This document shows positions 1 to 6,845 of a stretch of 7,371 nucleotides of DNA, piece after piece; position 1 is the stretch's first letter; every line of letters starts with the position of its first letter. Below the pieces are notes generated by a model, which was given only the letters and a program-made list of their open reading frames with translations, was not told the DNA's origin and did not search any database. The position numbers and the translations under genes were made by a program. Origin of the DNA: Hydrogenophaga sp. (lineage in GTDB: Bacteria; Pseudomonadota; Gammaproteobacteria; Burkholderiales; Burkholderiaceae_C); NCBI GenBank assembly GCA_011390855.1, contig JAABRN010000539.1, positions 1 to 7,371 on the forward strand, written 5' to 3'.

Positions 1-563
1 CCCGACTGGGTGATCCAGCCCACCGCGTCGCGCAAACTGGCCCAACGGTGAGACACAAAACCGGGCTTGCCTTCGGTGATGTACTTGCGAAACACCTCAT
101 TGGTGTCCTTGCACACGCCCGCCTCTACCAGGTAGCGCGCGAAGTGTGTGCGCGAGATGAGTTCGGGGTTGTCGACGTATTTCAATGCACCTTCATACAC
201 ACCCGGAATACCAGCTCTCGCCAGGAGGTCGGCGCTCATGGCCCTTGCCCGCATTTCCCTTCCGCCACGCGTGGCACGCAAGCCATTGACCAGAGCCGGG
301 TGCGTGTGGTCCATGCCCAGACCCACGATATGCACAGTGGCCCCGGCAAAGGTGACAGAAATCTCGGCGCCAGTCAGGTAGCGAAGCCCAGCGAGGCGGG
401 CGGCTTCGATTGCCCGGTCCTGTCCGCCAATTTCATCGTGATCGGTCAACGCCCACAACTCCACCCCGTTGGCTTTGGCGCGATGGGCCAGCGCCTCAGG
501 CGTGAGCGTGCCGTCGGACACGATGGAATGGCAATGGAGATCGGCGTTGATGTATTGGCTCAC
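1..563 (-). CDS. PHP-domain 3',5'-nucleoside bisphosphate phosphatase (YciV/TrpH family), 3' part missing
   Basis: This PHP-family metal-dependent phosphoesterase is expected to be cytoplasmic. Characterised relatives (E. coli YciV/TrpH, now RNase AM, and a Chromobacterium protein) hydrolyse 3',5'-nucleoside bisphosphates and/or short RNA 5' ends. Visible are 187 codons plus two bases. The PHP metal ligands are in place: DLHCHS at residues 8-13 (H10, H12), D17 in SDGTL, TDHD at 40-43, E67 in GAEIS and H78 in VHIVGLG. SRTHFARYLV near residue 140 is also typical of the family. The start is a GTG at 563-561, because an in-frame TAA lies three codons upstream and the ATG nearby is in another frame and stops after three codons. 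No clear Shine-Dalgarno is seen. The family is usually about 280-290 residues, so roughly one third lies beyond the left edge. It is codirectional with ppc, 121 bases downstream of it. The family is secure; the exact substrate is inferred. Confidence 0.9.
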   Translation of the reverse strand, partial: MSQYINADLHCHSIVSDGTLTPEALAHRAKANGVELWALTDHDEIGGQDRAIEAARLAGLRYLTGAEISVTFAGATVHIVGLGMDHTHPALVNGLRATRGGREMRARAMSADLLARAGIPGVYEGALKYVDNPELISRTHFARYLVEAGVCKDTNEVFRKYITEGKPGFVSHRWASLRDAVGWITQS

Positions 564-578
564 GCGGCCATTTTAGGT

Positions 579-610
579 TTTGCCGGGCGATCGCGCTTGC
601 GCAGGGCAAA
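579..610 (-). other. Inverted repeat in the leader of the PHP phosphatase gene
   Basis: A six-base arm, TTTGCC at 579-584, is matched by GGCAAA at 605-610. A GC-rich interior holds the palindrome CGATCG and a GCGC-TT-GCGC element. It starts 15 bases upstream of the GTG start and could form a leader stem-loop. There is no T-tract, so it does not look like an intrinsic terminator. It may be chance in such GC-rich DNA. Confidence 0.25.
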
Positions 611-663
611 GATGCGACACGAACGCAGCAGCACCAACCCTGAACCCTGTGGAACGGGCACTA

Positions 664-682
664 CCCGGCTGCAGGCGCCGGG
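664..682 (-). terminator. Possible stem-loop just after the ppc stop codon
   Basis: CCCGGC at 664-669 pairs perfectly with GCCGGG at 677-682 across a seven-base loop, two bases past the ppc stop codon (TAA, 685-687 on the plus strand). The position fits a transcript 3' end, but no T-tract follows on the minus strand. It could be a weak or factor-assisted terminator, or an mRNA-protecting stem. The remainder of the 564-684 gap shows nothing else convincing, so readthrough from ppc into the PHP gene is possible. Confidence 0.25.
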
Positions 683-684
683 GG

Positions 685-3600
685 TTACCCTGTGTTTCGC
701 AGTCCGGCAGCGATGCCGTTGATCGAGATATGGATGCCTCGTCGCAGGCGGCCGTCTTTCTCGGCATCGTTTTCGCCTGCTCGGTACCGCCGAACCAGTT
801 CCACCTGCAGATGGTGCAGTGGGTCGATGTAGGGAAAGCGGTGCCGGATGGATCGCTGCAGCGCTGAATTGCTGACCAGTCGCTGTTTGGCGCCCGTGAT
901 CATGTTCAAGGCGTCCACCGTGCGGTGCCACTCCGCCTGCACCGCTGAAAAAATCTTGTTGCGCAGCCGCCGGTCTTCGACCAGTTCGGCGTACCGCGAT
1001 GCCAGCGCCAGATCGCTCTTGGCCAGCACCATGTCCATGTTGGACAACAAGGTGCGAAAGAACGGCCACTGGATGGCCATCTTCTGCAGCAAGGCTTTTT
1101 GCTTGGCAACGCCCGATGGCCCGTTCTGCTGAACGAACGCCTGCACCGCAGACCCAAAGCCGTACCAGCCAGGCAGCGTGAGCCGGCATTGACCCCAGCT
1201 GAAGCCCCAGGGAATGGCTCGCAGATCTTCAATGCGCTGGGAAGCTTTGCGCGAGGCAGGGCGCGAGCCAATATTCAGTTCGGCGATCTCGCGAATCGGC
1301 GTGGCATCAAAAAAGTATTCGGCGAAGCGTGGGGTTTCGTACACCAGCGCGCGGTACGCCGCCATGCTGTCGAGCGAAAGCGCGTCGGCCGCCGTGATGA
1401 ACGCGGCAGGGGCATCGCGGGTGGTCTGTAGCAAGGTGGCCTCCAGCGTAGCGGCCACCAGGGTTTCCAGGTTGCGTCGCCCGATTTCTGGGTTGGCGTA
1501 TTTCGACCCGATCACTTCGCCTTGCTCGGTCAGGCGAATCTGCCCGCGCACGGTGCCGGGTGGCTGGGCGAGTATGGCCTGGTAGCTGGGGCCGCCGCCG
1601 CGCCCGACCGTGCCGCCCCGGCCGTGGAACATGCGCAGCTGGATATGGCCCCCACGCTCCACCGCTGCGCGGGTCGCTGCCCCCCGAGGGGGCTGATCCG
1701 GCTTGGGGCGGCCCGGCGCCAGATCGGTGTGCCCCCACGCTGCGCTGTTCGCGCGGGTCGCTGCCCCGGCGGGAGGCAAATCGCCTTGAGGCGTTCCTTC
1801 GGCGTTGAGCTCATCAAACAGCTTCACCAGTGCGGTTTCAGCGCGGTAAAGCTCCCAGTTGCTGGTGAAGATGCCGCCGTCCTTGTTGCTGTCGGAGTAG
1901 CCCAGCATGATGTCCTGTTCGCTGTACCCGTCTGCGTGGCCGCGCTGCACCATGGCGCGCACGCCGGGCAGAGCGTAGTAATCACGCATGATGGGTGCGG
2001 CGTTGCGCAGGTCCTCAATGGTCTCGAACAGGGGCACCACGATCAGGTCGCAGACCGCGTTTTCTTCCAGCAGACCGTGCAGCAAGCCGGTTTCTTTCTG
2101 CAACAACAGCACTTCCAGCAGGTCGCTCACGGTTTCGGTGTGGCTGATGATGGCGTGCCGGATGGCCTGCGCACCCAGGCGCTGGCGGCCCAGGCGAGCC
2201 GTTTCAAAAATAGCCAGCTCGCTCTGGCTGTGAGCCGAATACGTGACGCCAGGCACGCGCAAGGGGCGCGCATCGTTGAGCTGGCGAAGGAGCACCGCCT
2301 GTTTGCCGGCTTCGTCGAGCTGGCTGTACGCGGGTTCGATGCGCGCGACAGCCAGCAGCTCGCTGATCACTTCCTCATGCTTGTCCGAACTCTGGCGCAA
2401 ATCGACCGTGGCCAGATGGAATCCGAACACCTCCACCGCACGGATCAGCGGGTGCAGCCGCGCGTTGGCCAGTGCCGCGCCATGGTTCGCCATCAGGGAC
2501 GCTTCGATGGTGCGAAGGTCGGTGAGGAATTCGTCAGCGCTGGGGTAGGGGTCCTGGGGTGCCACCGCGTGGCGAGCGGCTTCACCTCCAGTGAGCTGGG
2601 TGAGGGTGGCGGCAAGGCGGGCGTAAATGCCGGTGAGGGCCCGTCGGTACGGCTCGTCCTGGCGGTGCGCATTGCGGTCGGGTGAGCGCTCGGCCAAAGC
2701 CTGCATGGCTGGGCTGACGCTGTTCAACATTGCCGACACCGACAGCTCTGCGCCCAGCAGGTGCACTTGGGTCAGGTGGTGGCGCAGCACCATGTCGCTC
2801 TGGCTTTTCAAAGCCAGGGCCAGCGTGTCGGCCGTCACATTGGGGTTGCCGTCGCGGTCACCGCCGATCCACTGCCCCATGCGCAAAAAAGAGGCCAGTG
2901 GCTTGCCTGCCGTGCCCTTGTCTTTCAGACCCTGCTCCAGATCCCGGTAGATCTTGGGTATCTGGGTCAGGAACGTGGCCTCGTAGTAACTCAGCGCGTT
3001 CTCGATTTCATCGGCCACGGTCAGCTTGGTGAAGCGCAGCAAGCGTGTCTGCCAGAGCTGCGTGACGCGTGCCCGCATCTGGGCTTCGTTGTCTGCCAGC
3101 TCACGCGGCAGCCGCGCTTCGCCCGCCTCGCGCTCGGTGAGCAGCCGGGCAATGGCGCGTTCGGCATCCAGAATGCTTTTGCGCTGAACTTCCGTGGGGT
3201 GGGCTGTGAGCACGGGTGAAATGTGGCTTTGCGCCAGCGTGTGCAACACGTCAGCAGGCGCGATGCCCGCCTTGCGCAGGCGCTGTAGCGTCAGCGCCAG
3301 GCTGCCTTCCTGGAGGTCGCCAGCCCGCTCATGCACGGCCCGTCGGCGGATGTGGTGGCGGTCTTCTGCCAGATTGGCCAGGTGGCTGAAATAGGTGAAC
3401 GCGCGAATGACACTCACCGTCTGGTCCCCGCTCAGCCCCTTGAGAAGCTTTTTCAGTGCCTTGTCTGCCGACTGGTCCGCATGGCGGCGGAACGCGACGG
3501 AGAGTTGCCGGATCTGCTCGATCAGGTCGAAAGCGGCCTGGCCCTCTTGCTCCCGGATCACATCGCCCAGAATACGCCCCAGCAAGCGGATGTCTTCAAT

Positions 3601-3708
3601 CAGCGGCTTGTCCTTATCGGTACCCACCCGGGATTTCGGGGCCGCGGTGACGGCTTTGGCCTGTGAAGTGGCGGGAGATGCGGCGACGCGTGCAGGCTTT
3701 CGGCTCAT
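685..3708 (-). CDS. ppc: Phosphoenolpyruvate carboxylase with an in-frame repeat-derived insertion
   Basis: This cytoplasmic anaplerotic enzyme converts PEP plus bicarbonate to oxaloacetate and phosphate. From the chosen ATG it has 1007 residues against 883 in E. coli. Family motifs appear in order: [12 protein letters not shown] with the catalytic His at 170 (E. coli H138), [31 protein letters not shown] around 603-612, [15 protein letters not shown] from 694 (H695 and R703 match E. coli H579 and R587), LTEQGEVI, and the conserved end GLRNTG, whose Asn belongs to the aspartate-inhibition site. Residues about 637-687, between LFDELNA and HIQLRMF, look like extra sequence encoded by a DNA repeat (see the insertion entry). 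The start at 3708 was chosen because the open frame from an ATG at 3750 adds only 14 non-family residues and has no better ribosome site; both starts lack a good Shine-Dalgarno. The first 30 residues are Ala/Lys-rich and probably disordered. All catalytic motifs are intact, so activity is likely retained. Confidence 0.96.
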   Translation of the reverse strand: MSRKPARVAASPATSQAKAVTAAPKSRVGTDKDKPLIEDIRLLGRILGDVIREQEGQAAFDLIEQIRQLSVAFRRHADQSADKALKKLLKGLSGDQTVSVIRAFTYFSHLANLAEDRHHIRRRAVHERAGDLQEGSLALTLQRLRKAGIAPADVLHTLAQSHISPVLTAHPTEVQRKSILDAERAIARLLTEREAGEARLPRELADNEAQMRARVTQLWQTRLLRFTKLTVADEIENALSYYEATFLTQIPKIYRDLEQGLKDKGTAGKPLASFLRMGQWIGGDRDGNPNVTADTLALALKSQSDMVLRHHLTQVHLLGAELSVSAMLNSVSPAMQALAERSPDRNAHRQDEPYRRALTGIYARLAATLTQLTGGEAARHAVAPQDPYPSADEFLTDLRTIEASLMANHGAALANARLHPLIRAVEVFGFHLATVDLRQSSDKHEEVISELLAVARIEPAYSQLDEAGKQAVLLRQLNDARPLRVPGVTYSAHSQSELAIFETARLGRQRLGAQAIRHAIISHTETVSDLLEVLLLQKETGLLHGLLEENAVCDLIVVPLFETIEDLRNAAPIMRDYYALPGVRAMVQRGHADGYSEQDIMLGYSDSNKDGGIFTSNWELYRAETALVKLFDELNAEGTPQGDLPPAGAATRANSAAWGHTDLAPGRPKPDQPPRGAATRAAVERGGHIQLRMFHGRGGTVGRGGGPSYQAILAQPPGTVRGQIRLTEQGEVIGSKYANPEIGRRNLETLVAATLEATLLQTTRDAPAAFITAADALSLDSMAAYRALVYETPRFAEYFFDATPIREIAELNIGSRPASRKASQRIEDLRAIPWGFSWGQCRLTLPGWYGFGSAVQAFVQQNGPSGVAKQKALLQKMAIQWPFFRTLLSNMDMVLAKSDLALASRYAELVEDRRLRNKIFSAVQAEWHRTVDALNMITGAKQRLVSNSALQRSIRHRFPYIDPLHHLQVELVRRYRAGENDAEKDGRLRRGIHISINGIAAGLRNTG
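1648..1683 (+). repeat. Repeat unit A inside ppc
   Basis: On the plus strand this unit reads GCCCCCACGCT, eight variable bases, then GCGCGGGTCGCTGCCCC. The two outer blocks (11 and 17 bases) are identical to those of unit B. The start-to-start distance to unit B is 83 bases. Unit A runs directly into a perfect stem-loop at 1679-1693. Confidence 0.85.
1679..1693 (+). repeat. Perfect GC stem-loop in repeat unit A
   Basis: GCCCCC at 1679-1684 pairs exactly with GGGGGC at 1688-1693 around a three-base CGA loop. Hairpins of this kind are a hallmark of REP-like palindromic elements. In the ppc mRNA (minus strand) the complement forms an equally strong hairpin within the coding sequence. Unit B carries only a degenerate version at the same place. 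Confidence 0.7.
1731..1767 (+). repeat. Repeat unit B inside ppc
   Basis: This unit reads GCCCCCACGCT, nine variable bases, then GCGCGGGTCGCTGCCCC. Its central spacer is one base longer than in unit A, so the GCCCCCACGCT block is translated in a different reading phase in the two copies while the DNA stays identical. The GCGCGGGTCGCTGCCCC block is read in the same phase and gives the shared GAATRA of the protein repeats. Confidence 0.85.
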
Positions 3709-3740
3709 GGCAGGGAGTGCTGAAATTTTGGGCAGCCTGC

Positions 3741-3750
3741 ATGCTAGCAT
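3741..3750. promoter_or_regulatory. Palindrome in the ppc-hemC divergent region, possible -10 elements
   Basis: ATGCTAGCAT at 3741-3750 is a perfect 10-base palindrome inside the 146-base region between the divergent ppc and hemC starts. On each strand it offers an extended -10-like TGCTAGCAT (TAGCAT matches TATAAT at four of six positions). I could not find a convincing -35 at 16-18 bases on either strand. It could instead be a protein-binding half-site pair, or chance. At least one promoter for each direction is expected in 3709-3854, but I cannot place it with certainty. Confidence 0.2.
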
Positions 3751-3854
3751 CCTGTCGAACCAAGGCCGTTACCAAGCGGGTACGAAAAAGCGCGCCTGGC
3801 CGTTCGCTTGTCTTGTCTCTTGTGAGTCGTGCCCCACCCACTCAGCCCAGCGCC

Positions 3855-4811
3855 ATGAAGATCACCATCGCCACACGCGAAAGTCGCCTTGCCTTGTGGC
3901 AGGCAGAGCACGTCAAATTCCTGTTGGAGACCTTGGGTCACACGGTCGAGCTGCTGGGCATGACCACCAAGGGTGACCAGATTCTGGATCGCAGCCTCTC
4001 CAAAGTGGGCGGCAAGGGCTTGTTCGTCAAGGAACTGGAAGTGGCCCTGGAAGAGGGGCATGCAGACATTGCCGTGCATTCGCTCAAGGATGTACCCATG
4101 GACCTGCCAGACGGGTTCGCACTGGCGTGTGTGATGGAGCGGGAAGACCCCCGGGACGCCTGGGTCTCACCCGTGTGCACCACACTGGCCGACCTGCCTC
4201 CCGACGCGGTGGTGGGCACCTCCAGCCTGCGCCGCCTGGTTTTGCTGCGTGAATCACTCGACCGCCTGGGGCGCCAGGATGTGCGCATCGAACCCTTGCG
4301 CGGCAACCTTGACACGCGCCTGAGGAAGCTGGACGAGGGCCAGTACCACGCCATCGTGCTGGCCGCAGCTGGCCTCAAGCGTCTGAAACTCTCGGAACGC
4401 ATTCGCCACGTTTTTGAGCCAGTTGAATCGCTGCCAGCTGCAGGGCAGGGCGCGCTTGGCATCGAGGTGCGTGCTGATCGTGACGATCTGATTGCCGCGC
4501 TGGCGCCGCTGATACACATGCCAAGCTGGCTGCGTGTGGCCGCTGAACGCACGGTGTCAAGAGCCATGGGGGGCAGTTGCTCGATGCCACTTGCGGCCTT
4601 TGCGCAGTGGGAGGGGACAGAAGCTTCGCCTGGCCTTGCCGCGCCCTTGTGGCTGGATGCCGCCTGGGGCGACCCGGAAGGCGCTTCGCCGGTGGTGCGT
4701 GTACGGGATCAGGCTCAGGTGGAATCGCTCGAACAGGCAGAAGCCCTGGGCCAGCGGGTTGCTGAGGCCCTGAAAGCGGCCGGCGCTCGGCCGCCGGCCC
4801 CGGAGGTTTGA
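3855..4811 (+). CDS. hemC: Hydroxymethylbilane synthase (porphobilinogen deaminase)
   Basis: HemC joins four porphobilinogen molecules head to tail into the linear tetrapyrrole hydroxymethylbilane, in the cytoplasm, using a dipyrromethane cofactor fixed to a cysteine. The protein has 318 residues, normal for the family. Visible are the N-terminal [13 protein letters not shown], the [19 protein letters not shown] loop with the cofactor/substrate-contacting Lys and Arg residues, HSLKDVP with catalytic D79, GTSSLRR at 121-127, RGNLDTRL at 149-156, [11 protein letters not shown], and [13 protein letters not shown] with the cofactor cysteine at C242. The start at 3855 gives the family-typical [10 protein letters not shown]. 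The same frame is open upstream to 3663, but that part is not family sequence and overlaps the ppc start. No clear Shine-Dalgarno precedes it. It is the first gene of the hem cluster, five bases before the hemD start. Confidence 0.98.
   Translation: MKITIATRESRLALWQAEHVKFLLETLGHTVELLGMTTKGDQILDRSLSKVGGKGLFVKELEVALEEGHADIAVHSLKDVPMDLPDGFALACVMEREDPRDAWVSPVCTTLADLPPDAVVGTSSLRRLVLLRESLDRLGRQDVRIEPLRGNLDTRLRKLDEGQYHAIVLAAAGLKRLKLSERIRHVFEPVESLPAAGQGALGIEVRADRDDLIAALAPLIHMPSWLRVAAERTVSRAMGGSCSMPLAAFAQWEGTEASPGLAAPLWLDAAWGDPEGASPVVRVRDQAQVESLEQAEALGQRVAEALKAAGARPPAPEV
4801..4806 (+). promoter_or_regulatory. Ribosome binding site that supports the TTG start of hemD
   Basis: CGGAGG lies inside the last codons of hemC. 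Its GGAGG core (4802-4806) is nine bases before the TTG at 4816-4818. No ATG or GTG in this frame has a comparable site near the expected N-terminus. Confidence 0.6.
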
Positions 4812-4815
4812 AGTT

Positions 4816-5673
4816 TTGAATCGCGCTCCCGACCCTCGCCGACCCGCGCGGCTGAGTCGGCTCATCGTGACGCGACCCGCACCCGAGGCTCAGCGCTGGG
4901 CCGAAGCCCTGTGCCAGCGTGCGTGGCCTGCCCACGCCTTGCCCCTGATCGAGATCGGCGAGCCCAGCGACGCTGCGATCTTGAGGGCTTTGCAGGAATG
5001 GCGGCAGCAGGTGTTCCGGGCCGACGCGGCCATGTTCGTCAGTGGCGCAGCAGTGACCCATTTTTTTGCTGGTATGGAGCCGGTCCAGGTCGCTTCAGCG
5101 CTCGCCGCCGGCTCCGCACCGACCCGTTTCTGGGCACCGGGCCCGGCCACGGCAGCCGCCTTGCAGGAAGCCGGGGTACCCGTTGACCGAATTGATGCGC
5201 CAGCACAGGACGCCCTGCAGTTTGATTCGGAAACGCTCTGGCCCATCGTGGCACCGCAGCTTCATGCTGGCGCGCTGGTGCTGATTGCGCGGGGCATATC
5301 CTCGGGTGCCCCAGTCGACGCCGTGGCCGGCAGTGGCCGCGACTGGTTGATCCAGCAGTGTCTGGCGGCCGGCGCGCGGGTGGAGGCCTGTGTGGCTTAC
5401 GAGCGCCGCCCCCCGGTCTGGACGATTGGCCAACAGGCACTTGCCCGGTCCGCCGTGGGGTCTGATGCTGCCTGGTTGTTCAGCAGTTCCGAGGCGCTGG
5501 CCAACTTGCAGTCCCTGGTGCCGCAGGCCGACTGGCAGCACACGTTTGCGCTGGCCACCCACCCCCGGATTGCACAAAGCGCCCACGCCACGGGTTTTGG
5601 GCATGTGGTGACCAGCCGACCGGCGTTGCGCGACGTGATGCTCGTCCTAGAATCGACATGGAGCCACGCATGA
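4816..5673 (+). CDS. hemD: Uroporphyrinogen-III synthase
   Basis: HemD cyclises hydroxymethylbilane with inversion of ring D to give uroporphyrinogen III, the precursor of heme, siroheme and cobalamin. It is a soluble two-domain enzyme. The protein has 285 residues against about 246 in E. coli. The family has few invariant residues, but the pattern fits: LIVTRPAPEAQRW near the start, FVSGAAVTHFFAG (the usual S-x-N/A-A-V region), FWAPGPATAAALQEAGV (the G-x-x-T-A-x-A-L motif), ARVEACVAYERRPP, WLFSSSEALANL, and ATHPRIAQSAHATGFGHVVTSRP at the C-terminal domain. The start is a TTG at 4816, backed by a GGAGG nine bases upstream; a GTG at 4867 would cut into the first beta strand. It follows hemC by four bases and its TGA overlaps the hemX ATG, so its position in the operon strongly supports the call. 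Confidence 0.93.
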   Translation: MNRAPDPRRPARLSRLIVTRPAPEAQRWAEALCQRAWPAHALPLIEIGEPSDAAILRALQEWRQQVFRADAAMFVSGAAVTHFFAGMEPVQVASALAAGSAPTRFWAPGPATAAALQEAGVPVDRIDAPAQDALQFDSETLWPIVAPQLHAGALVLIARGISSGAPVDAVAGSGRDWLIQQCLAAGARVEACVAYERRPPVWTIGQQALARSAVGSDAAWLFSSSEALANLQSLVPQADWQHTFALATHPRIAQSAHATGFGHVVTSRPALRDVMLVLESTWSHA

Positions 5674-6845
5674 ATCAAGACCCCAGCGAATCACCCAGCG
5701 CACCCCTTCCTCCGCCCACGCAGCCGCGCCCAGCCTCTGGAGGGCTCGCTGCGCCAATGTCTGCGGTGCGCGCCACAGGGCAGTGGTTGGTGTTGCTTGC
5801 TCTGGTTGTTGCCCTGGCGGCGCTGGCCTTGAGCGGCATGCTCTGGCAAAAGCTGGATTTCACCCAGCAGGAACTTGCCAGGCGCAGCCTGGACAGCGGC
5901 GCGACGGCCGTTGAAGCCAAAACCCTGGCCACCCAGGCCGAAGCGCTCACCCAGGAACTGCAGGCGCGCCTGAGTGTGGCGGAGGTCCGGCTTTCCGAAG
6001 TGAGTTTGCAGCGCAGCCAGCTCGACGAACTGATGTTGACCCTCTCGCGTTCGCGCGACGACAACCTGGTCCAGGACCTTGAAGCCGCGCTTCGGCTCGC
6101 ACAGCAGCAGACCCAGCTCACAGGCAGTGCGCAGCCATTGATCTCTGCACTGCAGGCGGTGGATCAGCGCATCGGGCGCGCAGCGCAACCGCGGTTGAAT
6201 CCGGTGCAACGGGCGATCACTCGCGACATCGAACGCATCCAGGCGGCTTCGCTGGCCGACATTCCCGCCCTGGTCCTGCGACTCGATGAGGTGGCGCGGC
6301 AGGTGGACGAATGGCCGCTTCTCAATCAGGTGGGCTACCGACCGGTATCTGCAACCCCTGCGACCTCGGCTTCACCTGCGGTCGATCCGTCCCCTCCAGA
6401 GTCGGCTTCTCGGTCGCCTGAAGGTGAACCAGGTGCCAGCAGACTGGGCGATGGCTGGGTTCAGTTTTCGGGCTGGTGGACCGGTCTGTGGGCCATGATC
6501 TGGACAGATGTCACGCAAAGCGGCCGTGAGCTCGTACGGGTCAGTCGCATCGATGAACCCGAGGCGGTGCTGCTCGCGCCTGAACAGGCTTTTTTCATCC
6601 GGGAAAACCTCAAACTCAAGCTGCTCAATGCCCGGTTGGGCTTGCTGGCCCGCCACATGGCATCCAGTCAGGCCGACCTGATCGCCGTCGAAGCGGCGAT
6701 GTCCAAGTACTTTGATACCGCTTCACCACTGGTGCGCGGCGCGCGGGTGGCTGTGGGCCAGGTGCGGCAAGACATCGTGGACGGCGTGTTGCCACGGCCC
6801 GACGAGACCTTGGCGGCATTGAGTGCCGCCGCGGAGGGGCGTTGA
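5670..6845 (+). CDS. hemX: HemX-like membrane protein (often misnamed uroporphyrinogen-III C-methyltransferase)
   Basis: The exact function of this family is not settled. It is anchored in the inner membrane and encoded with hemC/hemD, and the methyltransferase name is not supported: no SAM-binding motifs are seen here. The protein has 391 residues. A Pro/Ser-rich cytoplasmic N-terminus (1-35) is followed by one membrane segment (about 38-58), a Gln/Leu/Glu-rich likely coiled coil (about 62-150), a helical region with NPVQRAITRDIERIQ (177-191) and LDEVARQVDEWPL, and a Pro/Ser/Ala linker (226-257). The conserved C-terminal domain has ELVRVSRIDEPEAVLLAPEQ (287-306), FFIRENLKLKLLNARLGLLAR and YFDT. 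The ATG at 5670 was chosen over one at 5658 because it has GGAG six bases upstream and forms an ATGA overlap with the hemD stop, which suggests translational coupling. Confidence 0.9.
   Translation: MNQDPSESPSAPLPPPTQPRPASGGLAAPMSAVRATGQWLVLLALVVALAALALSGMLWQKLDFTQQELARRSLDSGATAVEAKTLATQAEALTQELQARLSVAEVRLSEVSLQRSQLDELMLTLSRSRDDNLVQDLEAALRLAQQQTQLTGSAQPLISALQAVDQRIGRAAQPRLNPVQRAITRDIERIQAASLADIPALVLRLDEVARQVDEWPLLNQVGYRPVSATPATSASPAVDPSPPESASRSPEGEPGASRLGDGWVQFSGWWTGLWAMIWTDVTQSGRELVRVSRIDEPEAVLLAPEQAFFIRENLKLKLLNARLGLLARHMASSQADLIAVEAAMSKYFDTASPLVRGARVAVGQVRQDIVDGVLPRPDETLAALSAAAEGR
6833..6837 (+). promoter_or_regulatory. Ribosome binding site of hemY
   Basis: GGAGG inside the last codons of hemX lies seven bases before the ATG at 6845. 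It favours that start over the in-frame ATG at 6869, which has only a weaker AAGG seven bases upstream. Confidence 0.55.

Larger units (their letters stand above)
1648..1800. repeat. GC-rich repeat-derived in-frame insertion within ppc (about 51 codons)
   Basis: These 153 bases encode residues 637-687 of Ppc. They are rich in Pro, Gly, Ala and Arg and have no counterpart in the family layout as I know it, where the helix ending LFDEL is followed within a few residues by the strand leading to FHGRGG. At the protein level there are two 17-residue repeats, [17 protein letters not shown] (644-660) and [17 protein letters not shown] (672-688), separated by 11 residues. At the DNA level there are two 36-37 base units and a perfect hairpin. 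From memory, the plus-strand text resembles dispersed repeats found between genes in Comamonadaceae; no search was run. The edges are approximate: the 1648 side is well marked by the repeat, while the 1800 side could lie anywhere between about 1768 and 1800. Confidence 0.75.

Noticed and set aside
48..722. A 224-codon open frame on the plus strand
   Set aside because: It is antisense to the PHP phosphatase, whose metal-binding motifs are clearly encoded on the minus strand, and its own translation has no recognisable domain.
1648..1767. CRISPR-like array because of direct repeats with a spacer
   Set aside because: There are only two imperfect units, they lie inside a coding gene, and there are no cas genes or leader.
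1648..1800. Sequencing error or pseudogenised ppc as explanation of the odd segment
   Set aside because: The frame is uninterrupted through the segment and resumes with perfect catalytic motifs, and the segment has clear repeat structure, which random errors would not give.
1522..2685. A 387-codon open frame on the plus strand opposite ppc
   Set aside because: It lies entirely antisense to the well-supported ppc coding region, shows no family motifs, and long antisense frames are expected in GC-rich DNA.
3709..3750. A 14-residue extension of Ppc from an ATG at 3750
   Set aside because: The added residues do not resemble the family, the ribosome site is no better, and the extension would take up part of the short promoter region. 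It cannot be fully excluded.
3663..3854. A 64-residue upstream extension of HemC
   Set aside because: The HemC family begins with the [14 protein letters not shown] strand; the upstream part overlaps the start of ppc and has no family character.
4815..5673. hemX or hemD fused as a bifunctional HemDX protein
   Set aside because: Such fusions occur in some bacteria, but here hemD has its own TGA and hemX starts in another frame with its own ribosome site.
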